Assembly: GCF_036850765.1 (NCBI RefSeq)
Contig: NC_089495.1
Location: 200,443,347 to 200,507,346, forward strand
Direction of reading: 5' to 3'
DNA length: 64,000 nt
From: Saccopteryx bilineata
Lineage: Eukaryota > Chordata > Mammalia > Chiroptera > Emballonuridae
This document shows, one piece after another, positions 34,895 through 46,310 of this stretch (the first letter of the stretch is position 1; the number at the start of each line of letters is the position of its first letter). The translations under genes and the position numbers were made by a program. Under the pieces are notes generated by a model. It ran no database searches, had not been told where the DNA came from, and was given only the letters and a program-made list of their open reading frames with translations.

Positions 34895-34989
34895 ACCCCA
34901 ACAACTAGTTTTAATTTGTCCGAAGGTCACACTGAGCTGTGTAACAGCGGGGCGGAGGCCCCTTGCGTCCGAGCCGCCCAGGCTGGGCC
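34895..34989 (-). other. CTNNBL1: CTNNBL1 3' UTR
   Basis: Short untranslated tail between the stop codon and the predicted cleavage zone after the ATTAAA signal. The end is approximate. Confidence 0.55.
34910..34915 (-). terminator. CTNNBL1: CTNNBL1 polyadenylation signal (ATTAAA)
   Basis: On the minus strand ATTAAA lies 75 bases past the stop codon. It is followed by a GU-rich TTGTTGGGGTTTTTT downstream element, so cleavage is expected near 34885-34900. Confidence 0.6.
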
Positions 34990-35078
34990 CTAGAAGTTGT
35001 CCAGCAGGGCCAGGATGCGCTTCTGCTCGCTCTCCCGGAACTCGGCGCTGCGGCCGTCCCCGATGTTCTCCGCGTACT
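34990..35078 (-). CDS. CTNNBL1: CTNNBL1 last exon (C-terminus and stop)
   Basis: After a pyrimidine-rich acceptor ending CCCAG, the minus strand reads AG plus 28 codons from YAENIGDGRS to ILALLDNF, then TAG at 34992-34990. The split glutamate codon is completed by the G that ends the previous exon. CTNNBL1 is a nuclear armadillo-repeat protein of the PRP19-CDC5L spliceosomal complex. It binds nuclear localisation signals of CDC5L, PRPF31 and AID, and the C-terminal helices help form the fold. Compared with the human C-terminus as I remember it, four residues differ (P to A, N to S, G to A, E to D), which is a lot for such a conserved protein. All 28 complete sense codons end in G or C, unlike the preceding exon. 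Confidence 0.95.
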
Positions 35079-35374
35079 CTGGGGGGGACAAACGCAGGGT
35101 CAGTGTGTGGCCGCGGCCTGGGCCCATTGTGGCTGGGTCCCTCTGCACCCTTCCCGAACCCCCACTCCCACTGAGGCGGAGGCGCGGGCTGTTCTAATGC
35201 CCCCGGGTGCCCCCACACTGCAGCCGCGCCCAAGTCCTGGCTCTGGCGTTGGAGGTGGTCAGTGAGAAGGGCGAGCGCCCCCTCCAGGCTCACGTTCCTC
35301 TCCAGCCCCACTCCTCCTCTCACTCGCTCACCCCACCACGTGGGGTGGGTGCCCGCTGCGGGCAGGCACTGTTC

Positions 35375-35500
35375 CAGACCGGTGGTCCACAGAGGGGGAC
35401 CTGGCTGGCAGCATCAGCATCAGCATCACGCAGGAACTTGTGAGAAATGCGACTTTGGAGCTCAGCCCACTCAGACCTACTACGAGGAGAGCGGAGGACG
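35375..35500 (+). repeat. MER5-like hAT fossil
   Basis: 'ggcagcatcagcatcagcatcacgcaggaacttgtgagaaatgc' and 'ctcagcccactcagacctactacg' match MER5A order, with a short CAGCAT duplication. Confidence 0.75.
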
Positions 35501-37019
35501 GCCCGGCCGTCTGTCCGAACAAGGCCCTGGGTGCCGCTGCCCGCTCAAGAGTGAGAGCCATTGTCTGCGGCTAGGGTGGCAAAGTAATGACCCAAAGAAA
35601 CGAACGGCTCCGTGCCTGTGGAACCCACTTGTCGTGAGGGAAACCAATCAGAAGGAAATGAAATCTATCGGGCAGCTGTCGGGAGGCCTCACTGAGACGG
35701 GAGGTCTGATTAAAGACTGAAGGCAACGCATGTGGGGACATCTGGGAGCAAGTAGCTGAGGGACAGCCAGTGCGGGGGCTCCCAGGGGACAGCCGGCTTG
35801 GTCCATCTGATGAGGGCAGGCAAGGCCAGCCAGTGTGGCCGAGCTCAGCGCCAGGGCGGCGGCGGGCACAGAGCCCGCGGGGACTGTGGCTGCTGGAAGG
35901 ACGCTTCCGTCACAGGGCTGACCTCGAGCCCCAGGTCCTGTCCACTCTCCCCCCAGGTTGGAGCTCCGCTAAGGCCAGGCGCTGCCTGACTTTCAGCCAC
36001 ACCGCTGCCAGCAGAGCCTGGCTGAGGGCCAGCTACCGGTCCACGTGGTGAGCAAACAGCAGTTGACTAGATGGCTGCCCGCATATCTGCCCAAGGCAGA
36101 ACAATAGAGCCCGCTCCAGCGAGAGGCTTTTGCATAATAAAACATCTGCAGATCCCAATCAGACAAAGACTCAGGAGAGAGGAGAGAGTGCGACCCCTCC
36201 CTTTCCCCCGCCCCCCTGGGCTCCTGCCACTTCTTCCTTCTGCCTCCTTCCTCTTTATTACTTTGGACATGTGCTGGGACACGGGGTTTGGGAATCAGAC
36301 GTGTGCCAGCTGTGTGTCTCCCCCGGAAATCATTCTCTTCTGTTCGGCCCATTCATCACCTCACACAGCAAACGGTCATGGCACCTTGCACTACGCCCGG
36401 GAGGAGAGGGCCGGGTGGGTGACGGGGAACAGGGACACAGGGACGGGACTGCAGGAGGCGGTGGGGCTGTATGAGCCTGGGATCTCTGCCTCGCAGGCCA
36501 ACGATCTAGCTGCTGCCCCAGGAGAAAGAGAAATGACCATTATAGCATTTAATACCCCCAGAGGCATGATCTGGAAGCAAGACGCCTAATGGATTGAGCT
36601 AACACTTTGCTCTCCTAATGTACTCACAGACCCTGGAGGGAGGGAAGCAGAGAAACAGTCTGATCCTTTGGGGCAGTGATTTTCCCAGTAACGCCAGCTT
36701 CCCCAGAGCGGCCTGATCTCTATTTAGGGACGCACACACACACCGAGAACCAGAGTGCACCAGTGTGCTTGCTGAATCACCAATGCCAAGGCCTCAGAGA
36801 GAACACGTGCCACCCTGCACTCAGGGCACCCACCCTGGGCAAGTCTCCCGGGCACTCGTCTGGTCTGCGGAGACAGGTCAGGCGGCCTGTTCCTGGACAG
36901 GGGCCGTGATGGAGCCGTCCCGCGGCAGCGGGGGAACCCAGCACGTGGCGATCGCGGACTCTGGGCCAGGCGCCCACGCCTGCCGCCCCACGCGTCTCTG
37001 CAGCTATCCTTCAAGGCGA

Positions 37020-37115
37020 AGAGCACCACCTCTGTTCACAGATGCAGAAACTGAGACTTACTAGAGACTAAAGCAAGCTGTCCATGTCTAGAATGGTGGA
37101 GGAGCTGACGCTCAA
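37020..37115 (-). repeat. MIR fragment, antisense
   Basis: 'ttcacagatgcagaaactgagactta' and 'gctgacgctcaaaccc' are MIR complement. The neighbouring SINE inserted at its edge. Confidence 0.6.
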
Positions 37116-37126
37116 ACCCCAGAACA

Positions 37127-37530
37127 TGGCCCTGGCCGGTTGGCTCAGTGGTAGAGCGTCGGCCTGGCGTGCAGAAGTCCCGGGTTCGATTCCCAGCCAG
37201 GGCACACAGGAGAGGCGCCCATCTGCTTCTCCACCCCTTCCCCCTCTCCTTCCTCTCTGTCTCTTTCTTCCCCTCCCGCAGCTGAGGCTCCACTGGAGCA
37301 AAGATGGCCCGGGCGCTGGGGATGGCTCCTCGGCCTCTGCCCCAGGCCCTAGAGTGGCTCTGGTCGCAACAGAGCGACGCCCCGGAGGGGCAGAGCGTCG
37401 CCCCCTGGTGGGCGTGCCGGGTGGATCCCGGTCGGGCACATGCGGGAGTCTGTCTGACTCTCCCCGTTTCCGGCTTCAGAAAAATACAGGAAAAAAAACA
37501 AAAAACAAAACAACAACAACAAAAAAAAAA
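37127..37530 (+). mobile_element. tRNA-derived SINE, GCCCTGGC-head family, full length
   Basis: The structure is the same as the copy at 24420, with an intact GGGTTCGATTCCC B box and a complex A-rich tail (37485-37530). The target duplication is CCCAGAACA (37118-37126 and 37531-37539). The minus strand of the body has GCCCACCAGGGGGCGACG (37396-37413), a CTCF-like core. Confidence 0.95.
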
Positions 37531-38139
37531 CCCAGAACACGTGAGCAGGGAAAAGGCAGGGAAAAGCCACCAGGGGTGGAGCTGGTCCCCAAAGTGGCAT
37601 TAACTAACCTAAGCAATCTCCTGCTCTGTAAGCGCCCCAAAGCCTCCCAGCTCCAGTGGAGCCAAGCACCTGCCCTTAATGTCTCCGTGAAGGTAGGACC
37701 CTAGACAGAATGTCCTGTGGTCAAGGGGCCCAGTGGTGCATGTATGGAGTGGGTCACTGGGGCCATACCCTCGCACGCCAGGTCACCGAATGTCAGAGCT
37801 GGCAGGGTCCCCGCATGAGCCAGCCATGGAGCCAGGCCCAGAACCGGGTGTGACGAGCCCCTGGCGGCCAGTGTCAACTGTGCACCCTGCCTGCCCCTCG
37901 CCTGCCACCCCGTACCCCTCTCCTCATTCTTTGTTTCTGGAGTAGAACCCTATTTGGAGCAAATCTTGGTGGTACCAGCTACCTCTGGTTATTATAGCTG
38001 CTGCAGCAGTTTATAAATATTGAACAGATTCCTCCCAGAGGTCTTAGAAAAGAGTGCTCTTTGCTGTGTGTGTAAGAAAGGAAGAAAGAATGCATGAGAA
38101 AGAGAGATGCTAGAAGGGAGAACCACAGTGTGGGGCAAG

Positions 38140-38216
38140 GGTGAGAGGGGCTGGGAAAGGGAAGGGTGAGAGGGGCTGGGAAAGGGGAGGGGAGGGGGGA
38201 GGGCGAGGAGGAGGGG
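38140..38216 (+). repeat. GA-rich tract with 24-bp duplication
   Basis: GTGAGAGGGGCTGGGAAAGG occurs twice in tandem, followed by a run of GGGGA/GGA units. Confidence 0.85.
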
Positions 38217-39019
38217 GAGCCAGTGCACATCAACTCCCTCCTCTGCCTCCCCAGCATTTTCAAATAATAAAGGCTTTGAAAGGAGCTCAAAAAACAGGAA
38301 GCAGTGCCGAACGCATAAATATTAAAGCAAACTTTAGACAGCAGGTTTACTATTCAGACATGGAATACAAGCTGTTCTGTTTATGTTAAAAGGGAGAGGC
38401 TGGGGGGCATGGGACTGGTGGGGGGAGAACTGTCTTCCAGGGCAGAGACTCGGACTCGTGCGCACCTGCCTGGTCCAGAGCCCTGGACCTTAAACCGGAA
38501 TGCTCACCCTTAAAAAAAAAAAAAAATTCAGGAGGAAGAGGAATGCCACTATTTTCACATTGAAAACCCTTGAAGACACAGAAATAACCACAAAACAGAA
38601 ACTGGGAGAGGAAAGTCCTCCAGGTCTAAATGAGATTCCTTAACGACGACGGTGAGCACGGAAAGTCTAATGTTACACCTCCCCAGAAGGGGACGTGTCA
38701 CTGGGGCCGAGGGACAGAAGTCCATCAGAGATGGCATTACAATGAAACCCAATTAAAGGGGAAGAAACTTCCCCTCTGCTCACGATGTTAACAGGGGCAT
38801 GGTCTCGCTCCTGAGGACATCCTAGCTGGCTGGAGAAGAACCCCCCGCCCCCCACCCCCAACCGGGCCCCGAGGGGCAGGGTCTGCCCCTGCGTGCTGGC
38901 TGCTACCTACTGCTCTGGGCGAAAGGGTCAGGCCGAGGACGGGGAAAGGGCACCGCCATCCACGGAGCCCGCGCTCTGTCCCGGGCCCCTGACTGCATCT
39001 CCACCTCAGCCTTCCAGGG

Positions 39020-39330
39020 GGGCAGCATCCACTTCAGGTTTGGTTTTCACAGAGGAGGAAACCACGGCTCAAACACGTCTACTAACTCACAAAAGTTACA
39101 GAGAGCCAGGATTCATGCCGCTCTGAGCATCGCAGTTCTGCTTATTGCCGGGTTAGCTCAGATGCTAACTGCAGGAGAGGCAGCTGACATGGAGCACCTG
39201 TGTGCCGCCACCGTGCACGCACTTCCCACACGCCCCTCACCTGAGCCTCAGGGCAGCCCTGGGAGCCCGGCTCCCCGGCTCCCAGACGGAGGGCCTGTGG
39301 CCTGTGGCTCAGACAGGCTGAGGAGCTGCC
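39020..39330. repeat. Adjacent MIR-type fossils
   Basis: 'tcacagaggaggaaaccacggctcaaac' followed by 'acagagagccaggattcatgcc', then a second copy with 'ctgacatggagcacctgtgtgccgccaccgtgcacgc', are diverged antisense MIR-like sequences. Confidence 0.45.
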
Positions 39331-40236
39331 TACACTTAACCCACGGGCCTGCCTTATGCCCGAGCGGCCACAGCAGTCACGCCCTGGTACAAATCACATG
39401 CTCATCAACGTATGTCATCCAAAGATACACCAGCAGCTCCCGCAACTTCAAAATCACAGAGGAAAAGCTCAGGTTACCAGGAGCCGCAAATCAATATGGG
39501 AATACATGTTTATGAGCGTCTAAGAGATTTCAAGCCATAAAAGCAACACAAGCAAATCCACGGGCCAAGAGCCAATTTCTGAAAGCATTCTGAAGTCTTT
39601 GGCTCATTCTTTTTGTCACCAATGAGGCCAGTCAGTAATCGTCCAAGTTCTCTGCAAAACAGCCCAGCACCCACGGAGTCTTCCCACAACTTTCACCAGT
39701 GACTAAAAACATTTAAGAGACTCGCACGGGCTCCCACGGTAACTCTGGGCGCAAGTATTTACACTAAGATGTGATCCCAGGTCGCAGCTGCTCCTCCATG
39801 GCCAAGGAGATGGGCACCCAATCCCGACATCTGCCCGTGGAGTCCCTCATTGCTTTAAGAAGCCACCTCCGTACTGAGTCATCAGCTTCACAGAGAGCAG
39901 GTACAGGGTGGCTGTGAGGGGCTGGGGAGTGCGTGTTTAATGAGCACGGAGTTTCAGGTTTGTGAGATGAAAAGGAGTTCTGTGGATAGATGGTGGTGAT
40001 GGGTGCCAATGGCTGAGACGATCAATCTCATGCATGTTTTTACCACAGTTAAAAACAGAAAGGGCAGGCACCTGCTCTGTGCAGCGCTCAGCTCAGCTTA
40101 CTGTCCCGCAGGCCAGCTGCGCCTCCATCCGCACTCCCTACCTTAGCACTGACCGCTGTGTGCGGTGGGAGTCATGCCACCTGTGAGGGGACTGCTCACC
40201 CCTGGGGACAGGGCCTCCTAAGGGTGGCCACCTAGC

Positions 40237-40620
40237 GCCCTGTGATGCCAAGGGGGTGCTCCGGAAGGGTCATTGTGTTGGGTGACCACCCAGCGCCCTG
40301 TGAGGCCAAGGGGGTGCTCCGGAAGGGTCATCCGTGTTGGGTGACCACCCAGTGCCCTGTGAGGCCAAGGGGGTGCTCCGGAAAGGTCATCCGTGTTGGG
40401 TGACCACTCAGCGCCCTGTGAGGCCAAGGGGGTGCTCCGGAAGGGTCATCCGTGTTGGGTGACCACCCAGCGCCCTGTGAGGCCAAGGGGGTGCTCCGGA
40501 AGGGTCATCCATGTTGGGTGACCACCCAGCGCCCTGTGATGCCAAGGCGGTGCTCCGGAAGGGTCATCCGTGTTGGGTGACCACCTGGCGCCCTGTGATG
40601 CCAAGGGGGTGCTCCGAAGG
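40237..40620 (+). repeat. 59-bp minisatellite, about 6.5 units
   Basis: Units begin GCCCTGTGAGGCCAAGGGGG at 40237, 40295, 40354, 40413, 40472, 40531 and 40590, the last truncated. The first unit is 58 bp; the others are 59 bp. Units are nearly identical, suggesting recent expansion or homogenisation. A partial unit precedes 40237. Confidence 0.96.
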
Positions 40621-41364
40621 GAAATGCCCGACTTTGCTTTCTAAGAAAGGCTGCAGGAGAGCACCAGCCAGTGGGCACAGTGCGAGCGTTCCTCCCCGCC
40701 TGCCTCCCTGACTGCACACCTCCCCAGCCTCTGCGAGGCCTGGTTTCCTTATCTGCAACACGGAGACTGTAACCCGGCCTTTTCGGGTTGTGGTGAGGGC
40801 CCGAGAATGTGCGTTACAGCCTGAGCACCCAGGAAGTGTGAGCTGGGTCCCTTCTCTGTGCCAGTCACGGGCCCGGCCCCGGAGATAAAAGGCAGGAAGG
40901 CTGTCCCTGTCCCCGTGGAGCGCCCAGTAGCAAAGACACCGTCGTCCCCTCTGTGGGCACCGCAGTCCTCGGGCCCAGGGAAGGCTGGCCTTTGGGAGCA
41001 CCGAGCCAGCGGTCGCATAACGAAGGACTTTAATGAGCCATCAATCACCCCAGGTTCCCTGGGTGCCCCCAGCAGAAAAGGAGGGAGCAAACCTGGGCAA
41101 GGGGACCCAAACGCAACGGGAAAGCCCCTGCTGGGCCTGCCGCATCAGCGTTTTCCCCGGACCTCCAGGGACACATCAGCTGTCATCCTGCCAGCAGAAC
41201 TTAGGAAATATGTAGGCCATAAAATCAAAGGAAGAAGCTTGCATCTAATTAGTATGCTAAAAAAAAGGGAAGAGACCCAAAGTGAAAAACAAAATTAAAA
41301 TCAAAGAGGACAGACTGATGAGCTGGTTTTCTTATCTGGCTTTGTTTTCCTGTGCTTTCAGATA

Positions 41365-44128
41365 GAATGAAGGGTGGAGGGGGGCAGGGAGGAGGGGGCA
41401 GGAGGGGAGGGAGGCAGGGTGGAGGGGGACAGGGAGGCAGGGTGGAGGGGGGCAGGAGGGGAGGGAGGCAGGGTAGAGAGGGCAGGGTGGAGGGGGGCAG
41501 GGTGGAGGGGGGCAGGAGGGGAGGGAGGCAAGGTGGAGGGGGGCAGGAGGGGAGGGAGGCAGGGTGGAGGGGGCAGGGTGGAGGGAGGCAAGGTGGAGGG
41601 GGCAGGAGGGGAGGGAGGCAGGGTGGAAGGAGGCAAGGTGGAGGGGGGCAGGAGGGGAGGGAGGCAGGGTGGAGGGGGCAGGGTGGAGGGAGGCAGGGTG
41701 GAGGGGGGCAGGAGGGGATGGAGGCAGGGTGGAGGGGGCAGGGTGGAGGGAGGCAAGGTGGAGGGGGCAGGGTGGAGGGAGGCAGGGTGGAGGGGGGCAG
41801 GAGGGGAGGGAGGCAGGGTGGAGGGAGGCAAGGTAGAGGGGGGCAGGAGGGGAAGGAGGCAGGGTGGAGGGGGCAGGGTGGAGGGAGACAAGGTGGAGGG
41901 GGGCAGGAGGGGATGGAGGCAGGGTGGAGGGGGCAGGGTGGAGGGAGGCAAGGTGGAGGGGGGCAGGAGGGGATGGAGGCAGGGTGGAGGGGGCAGGGTG
42001 GAGGGAGGCAGGGTGGAGGGAGGCAAGGTGGAGGGGGGCAGGAGGGGAGGGAGGCAGGGTGGAAGGAGGCAAGGTGGAGGGGGGCAGGAGGGGAGGGAGG
42101 CAGGGTGGAGGGGGGCAGGAGGGGATGGAGGCAGGGTGGAGGGGGCAGGGTGGAGGGAGGCAGGGTGGAGGGAGGCAAGGTGGAGGGGGGCAGGAGGGGA
42201 GGGAGGCAGGGTGGAGGGGGCAGGGTGGAGGGAGGCAAGGTGGAGGGGGGGCAGGAGGGGAGGGAGGCAGGGTGGAGGGAGGCAAGGTAGAGGGGGGCAG
42301 GAGGGGAAGGAGGCAGGGTGGAGGGGGCAGGGTGGAGGGAGGCAAGGTGGAGGGGGGCAGGAGGGGATGGAGGCAGGGTGGAGGGGGCAGGGTGGAGGGA
42401 GGCAAGGTGGAGGGGGGCAGGAGGGGATGGAGGCAGGGTGGAGGGGGCAAGGTGGAGGGAGGCAGGGTGGAGGGGGCAGGGTGGAGGGAGGCAAGGTGGA
42501 GGGGGGCAGGAGGGGAGGGAGGCAGGGTGGAAGGAGGCAAGGTGGAGGGGGCAGGAGGGGAGGGAGGCAGGGTGGAGGGGGCAGGAGGGGATGGAGGCAG
42601 GGTGGAGGGGGCAGGGTGGAGGGAGGCAAGGTGGAGGGGGCAGGGTGGAGGGAGGCAAGGTGGAGGGGGGCAGGAGGGGAGGGAGGCAGGGTGGAGGGGG
42701 CAGGGTGGAGGGGGCAGGGTGGAGGGAGGCAAGGTGGATGGGGGCAGGAGGGGAGGGAGGCAGGGTGGAGGGGGCAGGGTGGAGGGAGGCAAGGTGGAGG
42801 GGGGCAGGGTGGAGGGGAGGGAGGCAGGGTAGAGGTGGCAGGGTGGAGGGGGCAGGGTGGAGGGGAGGGAGGCAGGGTAGAGGGGGCAGGGTGGAGGGGG
42901 CAGGGTGGAGGGGGCAGGGTGGAGGGGGGCAGGGTGGAGGGGGGCAGGAGGGGAGGGAGGCAAGGTGGAGGGGGGCAGGAGGGGAGGGAGGCAGGGTGGA
43001 AGGGGGCAGGAGGGGAGGGAGGCTGGGTGGAGGGGGGCAGGAGGGGAGGGAGGCAGGGTGGAGGGGGCCAGGAGGGGAGGGAGGCAGGGTGGAGGGGGCA
43101 GGGTGGAGGGAGGCAGGGTGGAGGGGGCAGGGTGGAGGGAGGCAAGGTGGAGGGGGGCAGGAGGGGAGGGAGGCAGGGTAGAGGGGGCAGGAGGGGAGGG
43201 AGGCAGGGTGGAGGGGGCAGGGTGGAGGGAGGCAAGGTGGAGGGGGGCAGGAGGGGAGGGAGGCAGGGTGGAGGGGGGCAGGAGGGGAGGGAGGCAAGGT
43301 GGAAGGTGGCAGGGTGGAGGGGGCAGGAGGGGAGGGAAGCAGGGTGGAGGGGGGCAGGAGGGGAGGGAGGCAGGGTGGAGGGGGCAGGGTAGAGGGAGGC
43401 AAGGTGGAGGGGGGCAGGAGGGGAGGGAGGCAGGGTAGAGGGGGGCAGGAGGGGAGGGAGGCAGGGTGGAGGGGGCAGGATGGAGGGAGGCAAGGTGGAA
43501 GGGGGCAGGAGGGGAGGGGGCAGGGTGGAGGGGGCAGGGTGGAGGGAGGCAAGGTGGAGGGGGGCAGGAGGGGAGGGGGCAGGGTGGAGGGGGCAGGGTG
43601 GAGGGAGGCAAGGTAGAGGGGGGCAGGAGGGGAGGGGGCAGGGTGGAGGGGGCAAGGTGGAGGGGGGCAGGAGGGGAGGGGGCAGGGTGGAGGGAGGCAA
43701 GGTGGAGGGGGGCAGGAGGGGAGGGGGAAGGGTGGAGGAGGCAGGGTGGAGGGGGCAAGGTGGAGGGGGGCAGGAGGGGAGGGGGCAGGGTGGAGGGAGG
43801 CAAGGTTGAGGGAGGCAAGGTGGAGGGGGGCAGGAGGGGAGGGGGCAGGGTGGAGGGGGCAGGGTGGAGGGAGGCAAGGTGGAGGGGGGCAGGAGGGGAG
43901 GGAGGCAGGGTAGAGGGGGCAGGGTGGAGGGAGGCAGGGTGGAGGGGGCAGGGTGGAGGGAGGCAAGGTGGAGGGGGGCAGGAGGGGAGGGAGGCAGGGT
44001 GGAGGGGGCAGGGTGGAGGGAGGCAGGGTGGAGGGGGGCAGGAGGGGATGGAGGCAGGGTAGAGGGGGGCAGGAAGGGAGGGAGGCAGGGTGGAGGGGGG
44101 CAGGGTGGAGGGAGCAGGAGGGGAGGGA
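41365..44128 (+). repeat. 2.76-kb purine-rich minisatellite
   Basis: The plus strand is almost entirely G and A with regular C and T. It is built from GGCAGGGTGGAGG, GGCAAGGTGGAGG and GGCAGGAGGGGAGGGA submotifs, combined into composite units of roughly 45-75 bp whose order changes along the array. It has many GGGG runs, hence strong quadruplex potential on the CTNNBL1 template strand; the pre-mRNA would be C/U-rich. The lack of A/T-rich triplets removes stop codons from five of the six frames for long stretches, producing false open frames of over 900 codons. Confidence 0.97.
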
Positions 44129-44489
44129 GTGAAGGCGTTCTCAGAGGGGGCCCGGGCACAGCCCAACACCCCCTTGGCAGCCTCCCCTTTTTGAGCTCCT
44201 CACTGCCCTGGGCTGCTGAGAGGCGGCCAGGCGGTTCAGGTCACACAGCGCTGTGGGCAGATGGCTTCCCCAGGCGGCGTGCGTGGGGCACAGGGCACAG
44301 GGCACGGGGCAGGGGCATGCCAGCAGCAGGGGGTCGAGAACCCTCACCTGAACCTTCCCTCTGGACAGAACTTTGTTTATTTTAGCGGTCAGTATCCTGT
44401 GAGGGCAGTAGCATCCAATTCCCTGGCTTTAAATCACCTTCAGACTAATGGCTTCAAATTGCCCAAACTGGCCTCTGTCCTGAGCCCTC

Positions 44490-44870
44490 ACCACAGGGTG
44501 TCTCCTGCAGTCACTACCCGTACCCCCAAACTCACCATGCACCCAACAGAACCCAAGCCTTGCCCACCAGCACTCCCGACCCTACCCAGTGCTCCAGCCT
44601 CTGCATCCTTGCTCAGGCCCCGCTGACGTACACAGAGCCCCTACGAGTCACTGATGTCCCGTCCTGCCTCACGGAGCCTTTCCCTCTGGGGCTCCCTGGT
44701 GCAGCCTGAGCACACTGTTTACGACCTCAACACTGCACTTACCACACTGTAACTAGTTCAGAGTATCTTTCCCACTAGACAGTGAACGCCTCCAGGACAG
44801 GGGGCTTGCTTATTCTCCTTTGTATCTTTGTACTGAACACAACATGAGCTTCGTGGTTGTGGGACCGCAT
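44490..44870 (+). repeat. L2 3'-end fossil
   Basis: 'agtgaacgcctccaggacagggggcttgcttattctcctttgtatc' and 'tgtactgaacacaac' follow L2 order. Confidence 0.65.
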
Positions 44871-45305
44871 CCCTCGTTTAGCCTGAGTTAAGTGGGACGT
44901 GTCCCCAGGAAACTACCAGCTCCATGAGGGCAGGGGTGAGGGGTGCCTAGGAGCACAGGGCGTAGCACGGCGCAGCCGGTGCGCCCGGCGCTGAGTCTCA
45001 GGAAACATCTGCTGAGTTAAATTCACACAAGGGTGGGGTTTAACGTCGCCCCGCTGAAATCACCCACTGGGCTCCCGCTCGGTGCCTGGCATTACCCTGG
45101 GTGCTGAGGAGACGTGGGGACCAAGCCAGACAGCGTCCCCTCGTCGTGGAGCTCACATTTAATGTATAAGACACACAAAACAAGTAAACAAAGACATAAA
45201 GAAAAACAATCCCAGACTGTGACAAGGGCTAGGAAGGAAGTAAGAGGGGTGCGATGACATGACGGGAAGGAACAGACGGAGAGAAGGGGAGGGAGAGAAG
45301 GTACC

Positions 45306-45590
45306 GGGGGAGGAACAGGAGCTGGGAGGCGGGGCCGGCGGTGACGAGTGGGCCGGCGGGAAGGTGGTGGACAGAACACGGGCTGGACCCCCGCTGGGAG
45401 GGAGGTCTGAGGGTCTGGACGGGGCAGGAGAGAAGGAACGGGGGAGGAACAGGAGCTGGGAGGCGGGGCCGGCGGTGACGAGTGGGCCGGCGGGAAGGTG
45501 GTGGACAGAACACGGGCTGGACCCCCGCCAGAGGGAGGTCTGAGGGTCTGCACGGGGCGGGAGAGAAGGGAACGGGGGAGGAACAGAGTT
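45306..45590 (+). repeat. 134-bp tandem duplication, about 2.1 copies
   Basis: GGGGGAGGAACAGGAGCTGG recurs at 45306 and 45440, and GGGGGAGGAACAG at 45574: an exact 134-bp period with few differences. Upstream (45080-45250) lies an old interspersed repeat ('ggagctcacatttaatg...aaacaagtaaacaaag'). Confidence 0.93.
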
Positions 45591-46149
45591 GGGGGATGAA
45601 CACGGCTCCGTGCAGGGCCCCTCACCCGCCCAGACACCCACTCAGCATCCAGCTGTGCCAGCACTGTAACAGGCACCGGGAGGGTGAACTGTGATCGGAG
45701 GGGGACAGGCTGGCTCCCAACAGCAGAAACTCCTGTATAACGTGCTATACATGTTAGGACCTCAGAAACAAAAACACCCACCTACTATGTGTCAGCAGCC
45801 TTAACAGCACTTTGTCTCTCAGAAGATTGTTGTTTTGATCACAGCGAGGGAGGTGTGGGGAGAAGTCTAAACGCAAGAGGGTAGAGCTGGGAGTAAGAGG
45901 TTCTAACTGAACGTGTGGGCGTAGGAAGTCAACGGCATTTAAAGGCTGGCGCTGCAAACTGCCACCGCTACACCTTGGGGAGGAGGCGGCAGGCGCTGAG
46001 CAGTTAATTCCTGCGAGCGGGATGCTGAGCACGAGGGGAGCAACGGATCTGCCTTGGAAGGCACTGGGCTACGGTCCCCCACGGGCTCCCGTCCTGGCTC
46101 TCTGAGGGAAGACACAACAGACTCCAAGGCCTCAGATGTTCCATCTGCT

Positions 46150-46310
46150 AAATGGGCACGCTCCACTCACCATGCCCACTTATCTGCCGGGGAGGGCTGT
46201 GCCTCCAGCACACTGTCCCACCTCCTGGAATGCCCTGTCCCAGCCTGGAAGCCCCAGCTCAGTGCTATCCTCCCACGGGGCCTCCCTGGGAGTGTAGCCA
46301 CGCCTCACTT
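46150..46310 (+). repeat. Probable L2 fragment
   Basis: 'ctcctggaatgccctgtcccagcctggaagccccagctcagtgc' resembles L2 3' sequence. Confidence 0.45.

Noticed and set aside
41249..44169. Minus-strand open frames of 905-945 codons, and plus-strand frames up to 672 codons
   Set aside because: They are Pro/Leu/Ser- or Gly/Arg-rich translations of a purine-rich minisatellite. Several overlapping frames are open at once because the unit contains no stop triplets.
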